A stretch of 64,000 bases of DNA from Anaerocolumna xylanovorans DSM 12503 (GCF_900143645.1 NZ_FRFD01000011.1:62001-126000), one strand, 5' to 3'. Positions 19,663 to 28,908 are shown, numbered from the stretch's first letter. Numbers and translations: made by a program. Notes: generated by a model not told the origin, from the sequence alone.

Positions 19663-20142
19663 ATGCAGGTAAACAGACTGTTTGAAATTATATATATTTT
19701 ACTTAGTAAAAAATCCATAACCGCAAAAGAATTGGCAGAACGATTTGAGGTATCAGTAAGAACAATCTACCGGGATATTGACACACTGTCTTCAGCAGGG
19801 ATACCTATTTATGCAAGCCAGGGAAAGGGCGGCGGTATCTCTTTGCTTGACGATTATGTGCTCGATAAATCCGTTCTTTCAGAAAGGGAACAAAACGAGA
19901 TATTGTATGCATTGCAAAGCCTGTCAATAACGCAGGCTCCAGAGACAGATAAAGTACTTGCCAAACTAAGCAGTCTATTCAACAAAAGCAAAACCAGTTG
20001 GATTGAGATAGATTTTAGTCCCTGGGGCAGTGACGAAAACAGGACATACCAATTTACCATTATAAAAGACGCTATCTTAAGCCATCGAATCATTGAATTT
20101 AATTATTTTAGTTCATCCGGTGAAAAAAGGAGGTTCCATTAA
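19663..20142 (+). pseudogene. Truncated YafY-type HTH/WYL transcriptional regulator
   Basis: 159 residues: an HTH_11 DNA-binding domain (NRLFEIIYILLSKKSITAKE, then RTIYRDIDTLSSAGIP, about 4-60), a linker with ISLLDDYVL, and only the first strands of a WYL ligand-sensing domain before a stop at FNYFSSSGEKRRFH. Intact members are about 300 residues, so roughly half is missing, including the WYL motif. The reading frame extends upstream to 19585 through repeat copy C, but MQVNRL at 19663 with GGGGA seven bases upstream is the natural start. Its stop overlaps the ATG of an SDR fragment. Confidence 0.7.
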
Positions 20143-20297
20143 TGGAGAATTCCAGCCATATAATTATTGATCCCAAGGAACGGGACGGTAAACGTGTTCT
20201 TGTTACCGGCGGTACCAAGAGAGGAATGGGTGAAGCAATAGTAACGCGCCTTACCCAGGATGCTATCGTAATAGATGCTGTATTGGCGGGTGAATGA
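20142..20297 (+). pseudogene. Short-chain dehydrogenase N-terminal fragment
   Basis: 51 codons from the ATG overlapping the WYL stop. The segment DGKRVLVTGGTKRGMGEAIV is the Rossmann start of an SDR enzyme with its cofactor loop. After TRLTQ the frame jumps to unrelated-looking residues and stops. The catalytic Ser/Tyr/Lys region is absent. It overlaps the next gene's start by four bases, so it looks like a deletion junction joining three gene pieces. GC content rises here and stays higher through the nitroreductase. Confidence 0.6.
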
Positions 20298-21130
20298 ATA
20301 TGACAGCAGATAACTTGATTCAGATAAATCAGGAGCAATGCATAAAGTGCGGTCTTTGCGTGAAGGTCTGCCGAGGTACCCTTGGTATGGGAGAACATGG
20401 TCCGGAGGTTGTTGATAATTTCTGCATTGCCTGCGGGCATTGTGTAGCCGTTTGTCCAAACGGTGCATTAGATCACAAACTGGCTCCGCTTGAAAAGCAG
20501 GCCTTGCTCGAAAATACGCCAATGCCGGACGCCAATACGGCGGCTCGTTTTCTCCGCTCGCGGCGGTCTGTTCGTTCATTCCAAAAGAAACGTGTACCGC
20601 GCGAGACAATCAGAGAGCTTCTTGATATTGCTCATTTCGCACCAACGGCCTGCAATTCACAGGGAGTATCTTACCATGTTGTAGATGATTCGGTTACTTT
20701 AAAAGAAATCGCGGCTATGATTGCGGATTGGGCAGAGGAAGATTTAAACCATGGAGCTTTGGGGAAATCCCCATGGTCGAAAAACACCTCCAATACGATC
20801 CGATGTTACCACGAAAATGGCGAGGATACTATTCTAAGGGATGCCCCCTGCCTGATCATCGCCACGGCGGATAAAGATCGTTTCGCACTCGGCCGGGACA
20901 ATACCCATTTTGCACTCACATATGCCCAGCTTTATGCGCCCGTTCTCGGATTGGGTACCTGCTGGTCCGGATTGCTTGAGTATTGTGCGGCGGTTGAGCA
21001 CGAGCCTCTGCTTCGGCTTCTAAATCTCCCCGAAAACAGAAGCGTTACCGGTGCAATCATTGTGGGATACCCGGTTTATTCTTTTAAACGGCTGGTAGAC
21101 AGAGATCCCTTACGAATTTCCTGGCAATGA
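20294..21130 (+). CDS. Ferredoxin-fused nitroreductase
   Basis: 278 residues. The first 70 carry two 4Fe-4S motifs (CIKCGLCVKVC and CIACGHCVAVCP). The rest is an FMN nitroreductase domain starting with RSRRSVRSFQKKRVPRETI and ending with GAIIVGYP. Such fusions reduce nitroaromatics, quinones or similar acceptors with electrons from the bound clusters in anaerobes. Codons are richer in G and C than in neighbouring genes, suggesting acquisition. A similar fusion is at 49745-50545. The physiological substrate is unknown. Confidence 0.88.
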   Translation: MNMTADNLIQINQEQCIKCGLCVKVCRGTLGMGEHGPEVVDNFCIACGHCVAVCPNGALDHKLAPLEKQALLENTPMPDANTAARFLRSRRSVRSFQKKRVPRETIRELLDIAHFAPTACNSQGVSYHVVDDSVTLKEIAAMIADWAEEDLNHGALGKSPWSKNTSNTIRCYHENGEDTILRDAPCLIIATADKDRFALGRDNTHFALTYAQLYAPVLGLGTCWSGLLEYCAAVEHEPLLRLLNLPENRSVTGAIIVGYPVYSFKRLVDRDPLRISWQ

Positions 21131-21152
21131 TGTTGTGCACATCATCTTTTTC
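21128..21152 (+). terminator. Intrinsic terminator after the nitroreductase gene
   Basis: ATGATGT and ACATCAT pair around TGTGC, followed by CTTTTT, directly after the stop at 21130. Confidence 0.6.
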
Positions 21153-21289
21153 AGATCCGTATTTTTGTGGTCATCTATAAAAACGCCCTTTTCCCCTTCT
21201 GACCACAAGACGTCATCAAAACTATCCTTTCAACATGCCTTGAGGATACAAAATGATACCTTTAACATAATCTATAGCATGAAGATATT

Positions 21290-21739
21290 TTAAATAGCAT
21301 TGAGAAAATCCCGATATCCTTCCTTCTCCATTTCTTCTTTCGGTATGAATCTCAGTGATGCACTATTGATGCAGTACCTCAAGCCACCCATTTCAGCCGG
21401 TCCATCCTCAAATACATGTCCCAGATGTGCATCTCCTACTTTGCTTCTCACTTCCGTACGTTTCATGCCATGACTATAGTCAGTAATTTCCATAATAGTG
21501 TTTTCATCAATCGGCTTAGCAAAACTAGGCCATCCGCAGCCAGATTCAAATTTATTACTGGATATAAAAAGCGGTTCCCCAGTAGTGATATCTACATATA
21601 TCCCTTTTCTGAATTCATTAAAGTATTCATTTTTAAAAGGTGGCTCTGTGGCATTGTTCTGAGTTACTTCATACTGGATTCTTGTTAAAGTTGTTTCTAA
21701 TTCTTCTTTTAACTTCTTCGAATATTTGTTACTATTCAT
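21290..21739 (-). CDS. msrB: Peptide-methionine (R)-S-oxide reductase
   Basis: 149 residues, the usual length of single-domain MsrB. Family motifs: FRKGIYVDITTGEPLF, SGCGWPSFAKPI, GDAHLGHVF and the catalytic-Cys segment RYCINSASLRF. The zinc-binding CxxC pairs of some MsrB enzymes are absent. It repairs the R epimer of methionine sulfoxide in oxidised proteins. I prefer the ATG at 21739; a GTG nine bases upstream is possible. Confidence 0.93.
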   Translation of the reverse strand: MNSNKYSKKLKEELETTLTRIQYEVTQNNATEPPFKNEYFNEFRKGIYVDITTGEPLFISSNKFESGCGWPSFAKPIDENTIMEITDYSHGMKRTEVRSKVGDAHLGHVFEDGPAEMGGLRYCINSASLRFIPKEEMEKEGYRDFLNAI

Positions 21740-21873
21740 ACGTAACACACTTCTTTCTTTGATTGATTTAATAATGGCAGATAACCCTTACAGCCTATGG
21801 AATAAATATTTCATTGGATAAATGGACTTAACACATTAATGCCTGTTATTATAATAACCAGATAACAGAAATA

Positions 21874-22515
21874 CTAATTACCTCTATTATTCAACGTCAT
21901 CGACTCAACAACTGCATCAACATTCTCTATTGTAATTTCATATTGTGAATATTTTTCATAATTCTTTACATTGATATTATTAAAATCTATCTTTTTTAAC
22001 TTATCGATGATTTCATCACTAAAACGATATTTTAGAATGCGATTTCCCGCATATATGGCGTAGGAAGGTATATTTTTTGCAACTACACTCCCCGCTCCGA
22101 CAATACATCCTCTTCCTAATGTAACACCGGAAAGTATGGTTGCTCCATAACCAATCCATACATCATCTTCAATGTTGATTGGCCCCTTACAAACTCCATC
22201 ATATTGTGTATGATATTTAAGTTCAGGAAATGGATAATTTGTTGCTCGTTTGTAATTATGTTCACCGCCGAGAACAAAATTTACATTACTGGCAATGGAA
22301 CAGAAATTTCCAATATTGAGCTGCTCCTCATTCGAACCATACCAATGAGCATTAATGTGCCCATAGGTACCCTTTCCTACCCGGATAATATTCATGGGAC
22401 TATTATAACTTATTGTAGTAAGATTATGCCGATTCATTTTTCGCCACTGGGCGTTTTTTCTTTCTTGCAGATATTTTGAGGCAAACGGGGCAAATATTGA
22501 TTTTAATACCAGCAT
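21874..22515 (-). CDS. CatB/Vat-type hexapeptide-repeat acetyltransferase
   Basis: 213 residues of left-handed beta-helix repeats: GNFCSIASNVNFVLGG, INIEDDVWIGYGATILSGV, LGRGCIVGAGSVVAKNIP. The conserved His in GGEHNY and the ending YAGNRILKYRF are hallmarks of xenobiotic acetyltransferases (chloramphenicol CatB, virginiamycin Vat) and of related sugar O-acetyltransferases. It transfers acetyl from acetyl-CoA to a hydroxyl group. Drug resistance is possible but cannot be claimed from sequence. The start at 22515 has AGGGAGGAGG upstream. Confidence 0.88.
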   Translation of the reverse strand: MLVLKSIFAPFASKYLQERKNAQWRKMNRHNLTTISYNSPMNIIRVGKGTYGHINAHWYGSNEEQLNIGNFCSIASNVNFVLGGEHNYKRATNYPFPELKYHTQYDGVCKGPINIEDDVWIGYGATILSGVTLGRGCIVGAGSVVAKNIPSYAIYAGNRILKYRFSDEIIDKLKKIDFNNINVKNYEKYSQYEITIENVDAVVESMTLNNRGN

Positions 22516-22598
22516 GTTAATCCTCCTCCCTTATGATATGTACCAATATACTTCATCAAAATTTCAGAAAACAAATGCAGTTATATACAATATATGCC

Positions 22599-22661
22599 TT
22601 ACCCAAGTCTAATATTAATTTTGTAATCGCCTGCCGCATGAGCGTGAATATCATTTAACAT
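22599..22661 (-). CDS. 20-codon ORF with strong ribosome site
   Basis: TAGGAGGGTTTCTT precedes an ATG at 22661. The frame reads MLNDIHAHAAGDYKINIRLG and stops. The end resembles the N-terminus of aldo/keto reductases (INRLGYG), so it may be a decayed gene start or a leader peptide. Nothing else is visible in the surrounding 350-base gap apart from the promoter of the cupin gene. Confidence 0.3.
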   Translation of the reverse strand: MLNDIHAHAAGDYKINIRLG

Positions 22662-22869
22662 AAGAAACCCTCCTAATTATAAGGAATTTATTCTTATCGA
22701 TTATGCCATGTTTTTTCAGAAAAAGTATATGTCATAACTTTTATTTAATATTTCCGTTGCGGGACAAATTAAGAAAATGCTATTAACTATATAAAATTTA
22801 TGGAATTAAATTTACATATCGATATAATCCGATATAATATAATAAGGAAAAATTGAAAGGAGTATCAAT

Positions 22870-23373
22870 ATGTATACAGCAGATTATTTTATTAAAAATT
22901 TAAACATGATATCGCATCCGGAAGGTGGGTTTTATAAAGAAATTTATGCGTCGGAAGAAAATATAACATCAAAAGAATTAAAAGTTGACTTTGAAGGTTC
23001 ACGAATACTTTGGACAAGTATCTACTTTTTACTTAGGGACGGAGAAGTATCTCATTTTCACAGACTAAAATCTGATGAAATGTGGTACTATCATTCAGGT
23101 TCTCCTCTAACTATTTATATGATCAGCCCAAAAGGAGAGCTTTTTACCGAACAGCTTGGACTTAATATTGAAAATGGTGAAAAACCTCAAGTATTGGTGC
23201 CAAAAGATTATATATTTGGTTCCGCTATGAATAATAAAGGGTATGCATTAGTTGGCTGCATGGTATCGCCAGGATTTGAATTTAGAGACTTTGAGTTATT
23301 TAAAAAAAATGATTTGCTAGAAAAATATCCTAATCATCAGCAGATAATTCATAAACTGACTTCCAATGAATAA
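22870..23373 (+). CDS. DUF985 cupin-fold protein
   Basis: 167 residues matching the DUF985/cupin_5 family. It starts NLNMISHPEGGFYKEIYAS, then LWTSIYFLLRDGEVSHFHRL with metal-site His residues, DEMWYYHSGSPL, and ends with VGCMVSPGFEFRDFELF. Function is unsettled; some relatives have been linked to sugar-epimerase-like folds. The start at 22870 has GAAAGGAG upstream and a TATAAT about 30 bases before. Confidence 0.88.
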   Translation: MYTADYFIKNLNMISHPEGGFYKEIYASEENITSKELKVDFEGSRILWTSIYFLLRDGEVSHFHRLKSDEMWYYHSGSPLTIYMISPKGELFTEQLGLNIENGEKPQVLVPKDYIFGSAMNNKGYALVGCMVSPGFEFRDFELFKKNDLLEKYPNHQQIIHKLTSNE

Positions 23374-23532
23374 ATATTCCGGAAGATAATGATAAAACAA
23401 TAGCAAATGTGAATAGTAAAGAAAGGGCTCTTATATATAATTGTGATAGTTGGAAAACTTTTCAATTATTTATCCTTCCTTCTGTCCTCGCAGAAGGCAG
23501 GCGCATTGCCTGCTTTCCTTTCATTCCGCTGT

Positions 23533-24990
23533 TTATTTGCTCTCTTTCTCTGCTGCCTTGGATACCTTCAACTGCTTACCGCCGATCATTGTATTTTTCA
23601 TTGTCTCCAATACCAGGGACCCCTTGCCGTTCAGTATTTCCACATAAGTAAGGGTATCTTGGATGGTGATAATTCCGATGTCCTCTGCCGTGACACCTTC
23701 GATATTCGATATCACTCCGACGAAATTGGCTGCTCTAAGCTTCTTTTTCTTCCCCCCGTTAAATCGCAGCTTCATAATTTCCTTATGTAATTGATCGCTT
23801 TTCATTTGTCTGATGACAGGCGCTGCATTTCCTTTTTCATCAAAAGCAGACTTCTGAAGAGAGACTTCCTCTTTCGACGGTTTTGTCATTTTGTCAATTT
23901 CAAACCCAATATATTTCTCAATATCATTTAAATACCGAAGCTCCGTGGGTGTCACAAAGGTAATCGCTTTCCCGCTTTGACCTGCACGCCCGGTTCTTCC
24001 TGTACGATGTACATATACTTCCCTGTCAAAAGGAATGTCATAATTAATAACCAAAGAAATATTCTCAATATCAATTCCTCTTGCTGCTACATCAGTAGCA
24101 ACCATATAAGTAAACTCTCCCCTTTTAAAGCGCTTCATGGCAATTAGCCGGTCATCCTGTTCCATACCGCCGTGGATTTTATTGCAGCGATAACCCCTAT
24201 CCACCAGCTGATTGCATACCCTGTCCACCCGTTCCTTGGTTCTGCAGAAAATAATACAGCTATCCGGTTTTTCAATAACAGTAACATCCGTAAGCAGTGC
24301 CAACTTTTCTTCATCCCTGGCGAAATAAAGGGAATGCTTGATATCATCTGTTGTAATACCGGCCTCACTGACATCGATATACATCGTATCTTTCATGTAA
24401 CTTGATGAGATTCTTTTAATTTCTTCTGGCATGGTAGCTGAAAACATCATTGTAACCCGGTCCCCAGGAAGCTCCCTTAGAATGAATTCAACCTGTTCAG
24501 CAAATCCCATATCCAGCATCCGGTCCGCCTCATCAATTACCAAAAACTTAATCCTGTCAAGGATTAATGTCCCTCTCTTAATATGATCCATGACACGTCC
24601 CGGCGTGCCGACAACTATATGCGTCTTTTGCTTTAGTTCCGTCTTCTCCATAGAAAATGGGTGTCTTCCATAGATTGCCGCCGCTTTTACCCTTTTAAAT
24701 CTGCCGATATTAGTAAAATCCTCTTTCACTTGAACAGCGAGTTCTCTTGTTGGAGTCAAAATAAGCGCTTGCGGTTTATTTTCCAGCCATTCAATTAATT
24801 CACAGATTGGTATTGCATATGCGGCAGTCTTACCGCTGCCGGTCTGTGCTTTTACGAAAAGATCGTTTTTTTCTAATGCGAAGGGAATGACACGCTCCTG
24901 AACTTCGGTGGGTATATCATACTCTAAACCCTTTAATGCCTTTCTTATCTCTTCGCTTACAGAAAAATCGTGAAAACTTCTGTTGTCCAT
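23533..24990 (-). CDS. dbpA: DEAD-box RNA helicase with DbpA RNA-binding domain
   Basis: 485 residues. RecA-like domain 1 has the Q motif, AQTGSGKTAAYAIP, PTRELA, TPGR, VIDEADRMLD and SAT. Domain 2 has IIFCRTKERV, VATDVAARGID and HRTGRTGR. The last 80 residues (LRAANFVGVISNIEGVTAED to the end) form the small RRM-like DbpA domain that recognises 23S rRNA hairpin 92, so the protein should act in 50S ribosome assembly. A C-rich linker is absent and the basic KKKKLR stretch precedes the RNA-binding domain. The start has GGAGG upstream. Confidence 0.92.
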   Translation of the reverse strand: MDNRSFHDFSVSEEIRKALKGLEYDIPTEVQERVIPFALEKNDLFVKAQTGSGKTAAYAIPICELIEWLENKPQALILTPTRELAVQVKEDFTNIGRFKRVKAAAIYGRHPFSMEKTELKQKTHIVVGTPGRVMDHIKRGTLILDRIKFLVIDEADRMLDMGFAEQVEFILRELPGDRVTMMFSATMPEEIKRISSSYMKDTMYIDVSEAGITTDDIKHSLYFARDEEKLALLTDVTVIEKPDSCIIFCRTKERVDRVCNQLVDRGYRCNKIHGGMEQDDRLIAMKRFKRGEFTYMVATDVAARGIDIENISLVINYDIPFDREVYVHRTGRTGRAGQSGKAITFVTPTELRYLNDIEKYIGFEIDKMTKPSKEEVSLQKSAFDEKGNAAPVIRQMKSDQLHKEIMKLRFNGGKKKKLRAANFVGVISNIEGVTAEDIGIITIQDTLTYVEILNGKGSLVLETMKNTMIGGKQLKVSKAAEKESK

Positions 24991-25161
24991 ATTGAAACCT
25001 CCATTGATTAACCATCTCTCTTCTTAATTTTACTTGAAAGATTGAATATTAGCAATGGATAAAAGATTACCTTGTATCCGTCTTGTTTTCTTTTTTAAAT
25101 ATAGCCAGGAAAGAATGGTATCAAATCTTCCAACGGCACAAACAGTTTTCATATAAAATGA

Positions 25162-25190
25162 TTGAAATCATCCGTAAAAAGTGTTATGCT
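25162..25190 (+). promoter_or_regulatory. Promoter of the ABC-F gene
   Basis: TTGAAA (25162-25167) and TATGCT (25185-25190) are 17 bases apart, a good sigma-A promoter. The predicted start is near 25197. Confidence 0.6.
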
Positions 25191-25200
25191 ACCATAGTTG

Positions 25201-25228
25201 AAGAGCTTATTTTGATAGGCTCTTTTTT
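25201..25228 (+). terminator. 5'-leader hairpin with T tract before the ABC-F gene
   Basis: AAGAGCT-TAT pairs with ATA-GGCTCTT around TTTG, followed by TTTTT, 20 bases before the ribosome site. It has terminator form. If transcription starts near 25197 it would sit at the extreme 5' end, which is short for an attenuator. Confidence 0.5.
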
Positions 25229-25248
25229 ACTGATAAAGGAGGATTAAT

Positions 25249-26988
25249 ATGATAAAAGTTGATAACTTATCCTACTCATTTCCACAAAAGGATCTATATA
25301 ATAAAATTTCATTCACATTAGAAGACGGTCAACATTGTGCCTTTATAGGAACAAGCGGCAGTGGAAAAAGTACACTGCTCAATATCCTTATGGATCCGGA
25401 AAGATATATGTTCGAGGGAAAGTTGGAGATATCCTCCAATTGCAGGATTGGGTATGTAAGCCAGTTCTCACAGCTGGACAAAACAAAAGAAATAACCGTT
25501 TTCGAATATATAGGGGAAGAATTTATTAAGCTGCAAAATGAGATAACATCTATTTGTACCGAAATGGAAACATCTTCGGATATTGATTCTCTACTGGAAA
25601 AATACCAACAAGCTTTGGACGCATTTCATGCAATTGGCGGAGAGGATTTCGAAAGCAATATGAATAAGCAGCTAACTCTGGCAAACCTAAGCAAGCATGA
25701 AGATCTGCCGGTATCTAAACTTAGTGGCGGGGAATTCAAACTGATTCAGGTGATTAAGGAAATGCTGACCGGTCCGGATTTAATGATTATGGACGAACCC
25801 GATGTATTTTTAGACTTCGAAAACCTTGATTCTCTTAAAAACCTAATTAATTCGCACAAGGGAAGCATGCTGGTTATTACACACAACAGATATCTATTGA
25901 ATCATTGTTTTAATAAAATCATACACCTTGAAAACAGGTTGCTCCAAGAATTTGATGGACGATATATTGATTATAATTTCTCCTTACTTCAAAGTAAAAT
26001 TGAGTTACAGGAACTGGCAATTGCTGATACGGAAGAAATCGAGAGAAATGAAATCTTAATTGATAATCTAAGATTCATCTCAACCATCCATACCGAAGCT
26101 TCCAGAGGGAAATCACTAAACGCCAGAATTAAAATCCAGGAGCGACTAGAAGCTCGCAGAATTAAAGCACCATTTGTAGATATTAAGCAGCCGGAAATCA
26201 ATTTTATTACAAATAATGTACTCGGAGAAACGATTGCTTTGAAAGTCAAAGATTACAATGTTGCCTTTGATGATATTCTTTTAGAAAATGTTAACTTTGA
26301 GCTCAAGTCTACCGATAAAGTGGCCCTGATCGGTTCAAATGGTACCGGGAAAACGACTTTACTCCGAGAAATCTTTAAAAATAATCATGATTCTATTGAG
26401 ATAAATGAATGCGTTAAAATGGCTTTTTTATCTCAGCTTCAAGGTGAAATGCTAAATGAGTCTGATACCGTAATGGAAGAGTTTTTTAATGTGGGTTTCA
26501 AAACTTATGATGAGATTGGATCCTATCTTTTAAACTATGGTTTTGACGAAGAAATCATTCATCAAAAGATAGGCTCTCTGTCCGGCGGAGAAAAAAATAT
26601 ACTTCAATTAGCCAAAATTTCTGCCGGTAAAGCAGACCTGTTACTTCTTGATGAACCGACAAGCCATCTGGACACCTATTCACAAATAGCACTGGAAAAA
26701 GCTATCGAAAACTATAATGGTGCGATTCTAATGATTTCTCATGATTTCTATTCTATCGTAAACTGTATGGATTATGTTTTAATCATTGAAGATAAGACAA
26801 TTCGGAAAATGAGTATGCGAAAATTCAGAAAGATGATTTATGCCGGTCATTTCGATAGAGACTATTTAGAAACTGAACAAAAGAAAAAAGCAGTGGAAAC
26901 GAAAATAGAATTAGCTTTAAAAGATACTGATTTTGCTCTTGCAAAAGTTTTATCCGAAGAATTAGAAGAGCTGATTAAGTTACTTTAA
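25249..26988 (+). CDS. ABC-F family ATPase (ribosome protection type)
   Basis: 579 residues, two nucleotide-binding domains and no membrane segment. Domain 1: GTSGSGKST, signature KLSGGEFKLIQ, MIMDEPDVFLD. Domain 2: GSNGTGKTT, signature SLSGGEKNILQ, LLLDEPTSHLD. An interdomain linker (about 240-320) is charged and helical. The C-terminal tail is coiled. ABC-F proteins bind the ribosomal E site, and some give resistance to macrolides, lincosamides or pleuromutilins. Domain 1 has a short arm region and lacks a clear Walker B Glu-Pro-Thr context, so this may be a housekeeping or a resistance subtype. The start has AAAGGAGG. Confidence 0.88.
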   Translation: MIKVDNLSYSFPQKDLYNKISFTLEDGQHCAFIGTSGSGKSTLLNILMDPERYMFEGKLEISSNCRIGYVSQFSQLDKTKEITVFEYIGEEFIKLQNEITSICTEMETSSDIDSLLEKYQQALDAFHAIGGEDFESNMNKQLTLANLSKHEDLPVSKLSGGEFKLIQVIKEMLTGPDLMIMDEPDVFLDFENLDSLKNLINSHKGSMLVITHNRYLLNHCFNKIIHLENRLLQEFDGRYIDYNFSLLQSKIELQELAIADTEEIERNEILIDNLRFISTIHTEASRGKSLNARIKIQERLEARRIKAPFVDIKQPEINFITNNVLGETIALKVKDYNVAFDDILLENVNFELKSTDKVALIGSNGTGKTTLLREIFKNNHDSIEINECVKMAFLSQLQGEMLNESDTVMEEFFNVGFKTYDEIGSYLLNYGFDEEIIHQKIGSLSGGEKNILQLAKISAGKADLLLLDEPTSHLDTYSQIALEKAIENYNGAILMISHDFYSIVNCMDYVLIIEDKTIRKMSMRKFRKMIYAGHFDRDYLETEQKKKAVETKIELALKDTDFALAKVLSEELEELIKLL

Positions 26989-27016
26989 ATTTCAATATAA
27001 GATATTATATTGGTAC

Positions 27017-27068
27017 AAAGGGGCTGTCGCAAAATGATATATATTTCGTATTTTGCGACAGCCCCTTT
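27017..27068. terminator. Strong bidirectional terminator, 19-bp perfect stem
   Basis: AAAGGGGCTGTCGCAAAAT and its exact complement enclose a 14-base loop, between the convergent ABC-F and GH20 genes. The GGGGCTGTCGCAAA end resembles inverted repeats of some insertion sequences, so an IS-derived origin is possible. Confidence 0.75.
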
Positions 27069-27088
27069 ACTCAAACTTTATTTGCTTC

Positions 27089-28879
27089 CTATCTTTGATT
27101 AACCATTTCATCCATTAGAAATCTGGAATTTACAAATTCTTTTGCGTCGGTTTTATTAAAGTTTATACTTATCAGTCTTGAAATTTCAGGCTTAAGATAT
27201 TCCCTCATGGTCTCCAGCTCTTTGACCTTCCTGACCACAATAGCTTTTTCTCTTTTTGATGATCCGTCGTACAATTTGTACATTTCCCTGTAGGTTGCCA
27301 TACTTTTTTGCCTGTAGATGGAAAGCAAGGAAGCGAATTTATACACCTCTGCAATATACTTATTTCTTTTGCAGTTCCGGGCAATGAAGGAAGTTTTTTC
27401 ATATACTAACTCGTTTTCATTTCCGAAGCAATTTTCTATCCCCTCCACCCCAAAGAAATTCTCCAGAAATCTCTCCTCAAATTCCTTACTGTCGGAAGCT
27501 GTATTCCAATATTTATCTGCCGAAAAAATAAGCGGATACCACATGGTATCAAAAAATGGATGTGGAGGAGCTATTGTACCGGTGTAATTTGACCAGACTG
27601 TAGTTATTACTCCCATTAAATCAAATTCTGTTGATAATTTGCTCCAGTCATCTATGTTTATCAAGCGGTCTTTCATATTGGGCATATCAAGGTAATCAGA
27701 ACTCATTCCTTCACAGCATTTCGCCGAGGAGGCCCCTATCACATGAAAGCCGGCTTCCCTATATTTTTTAATCAGTGATATACCTTTTTCTAAATCACCA
27801 TTATAATAAAGCCAGCACATTATTACTATGTTCTTATCCAGAAGCTCAAATTCTTCTTCTGAAAAGCCCCTTAGCATATCATCCCAGATAACAGGTATTT
27901 TATTTAAAGATGTAATAACCCCGGCCACACGGTTTGTGTGTTCCAGAAAAACCTTATGAAAGCCCTTTTCTCCATATTTTGCTTTGCACAATTCACAATT
28001 GATCAAATTCCATGCCTCGTCACAGCCGATATGCATATACTTGCTTTTAGGATATTTTTCTGCCATCTCCCTGCACATTTTTTCTATCAGCCCATAGACT
28101 TCTCCATTTGAAGGACAAAACTCGTCTATATCGTTGAAGGAAAGATTGCCAATGGGATTGAAGGAAAAGGGAAGTTCGCTGTTAACCGCGCCACTTCTCA
28201 CTTCCCTCATAGGATAATAGTCATCATTTTTAAGTATGTATTCAACATGTCCCAAGGTCTGCTGCAGCGGTATTATATCAATGTATCTGTCGTTTGCATA
28301 CCTGATTATTTCTTTTAATTGATCTTTGTCCAGGGCATTCACCGAAGTTATTCCCTTGGCCTCTTCATAGGGGAATTTGTCTTCCAATTCCATCAAAATG
28401 GTGTTGAACTTATATTTGCACAGTTCATCTATTATTTCTATCATTCTTTCAAATTTAGGAATACCAAATCTTGATTCAAAATGGTATCCTCTGATATCAT
28501 TATCTGGCCAATCGATTATTTCAAGTTCCCTTTCACAGCCCTGCTCTTTTAGCTGTAAACAGGTTTGTATTCCGTAAAATAAACCTTTGCTGCTCCCAGC
28601 TGCAATAACAACTCCCTTCGCATCAACCTTTAATAGATATCCCTCCTCTTTATCCTGTAATACTTCAGGCAAATGCTTCATTTCCAAGCCAAATTCATCC
28701 GAAATCTGTAAAAAAGAGAATGGGACTGTCTCCTTCGGCAAAACATCCTGGTTGAATAGAACTGCTGCATATTCCAGCATAAATCCGTTTACATTGGTAT
28801 ATATTTTCTTTTCAAAAGAGATACCCTTCTGCAAAGGCCGGCCTTCTGTTATATTTTTGGGCTTTGGTATTATATTCAT
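27089..28879 (-). CDS. GH20 beta-N-acetylhexosaminidase, cytoplasmic
   Basis: 596 residues. A GH20b-type N-domain (about 1-120) leads to the TIM barrel, with DIRGYHFESRFG at its start and the catalytic Asp-Glu pair in MHIGCDEAW (about 280). No signal peptide is present, so it acts on imported oligosaccharides and releases terminal GlcNAc or GalNAc by substrate-assisted catalysis. The C-terminal 100 residues are helical and charged. It is last in the nagB-nagA-GH20 run, with a GGGGGTGG ribosome site 29 bases from nagA. The product would be the substrate for the nearby BadF-type kinase. Confidence 0.88.
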   Translation of the reverse strand: MNIIPKPKNITEGRPLQKGISFEKKIYTNVNGFMLEYAAVLFNQDVLPKETVPFSFLQISDEFGLEMKHLPEVLQDKEEGYLLKVDAKGVVIAAGSSKGLFYGIQTCLQLKEQGCERELEIIDWPDNDIRGYHFESRFGIPKFERMIEIIDELCKYKFNTILMELEDKFPYEEAKGITSVNALDKDQLKEIIRYANDRYIDIIPLQQTLGHVEYILKNDDYYPMREVRSGAVNSELPFSFNPIGNLSFNDIDEFCPSNGEVYGLIEKMCREMAEKYPKSKYMHIGCDEAWNLINCELCKAKYGEKGFHKVFLEHTNRVAGVITSLNKIPVIWDDMLRGFSEEEFELLDKNIVIMCWLYYNGDLEKGISLIKKYREAGFHVIGASSAKCCEGMSSDYLDMPNMKDRLINIDDWSKLSTEFDLMGVITTVWSNYTGTIAPPHPFFDTMWYPLIFSADKYWNTASDSKEFEERFLENFFGVEGIENCFGNENELVYEKTSFIARNCKRNKYIAEVYKFASLLSIYRQKSMATYREMYKLYDGSSKREKAIVVRKVKELETMREYLKPEISRLISINFNKTDAKEFVNSRFLMDEMVNQR

Positions 28880-28908
28880 GAGTCCACCCCCTATATTTTA
28901 ATGTTCCT

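Noticed and set aside
27017..27068. Possible miniature insertion sequence because the ends resemble IS inverted repeats
   Set aside because: The 19-bp stem is separated by only 14 bases and lies between convergent genes, so a bidirectional terminator explains it. No target duplication was seen.
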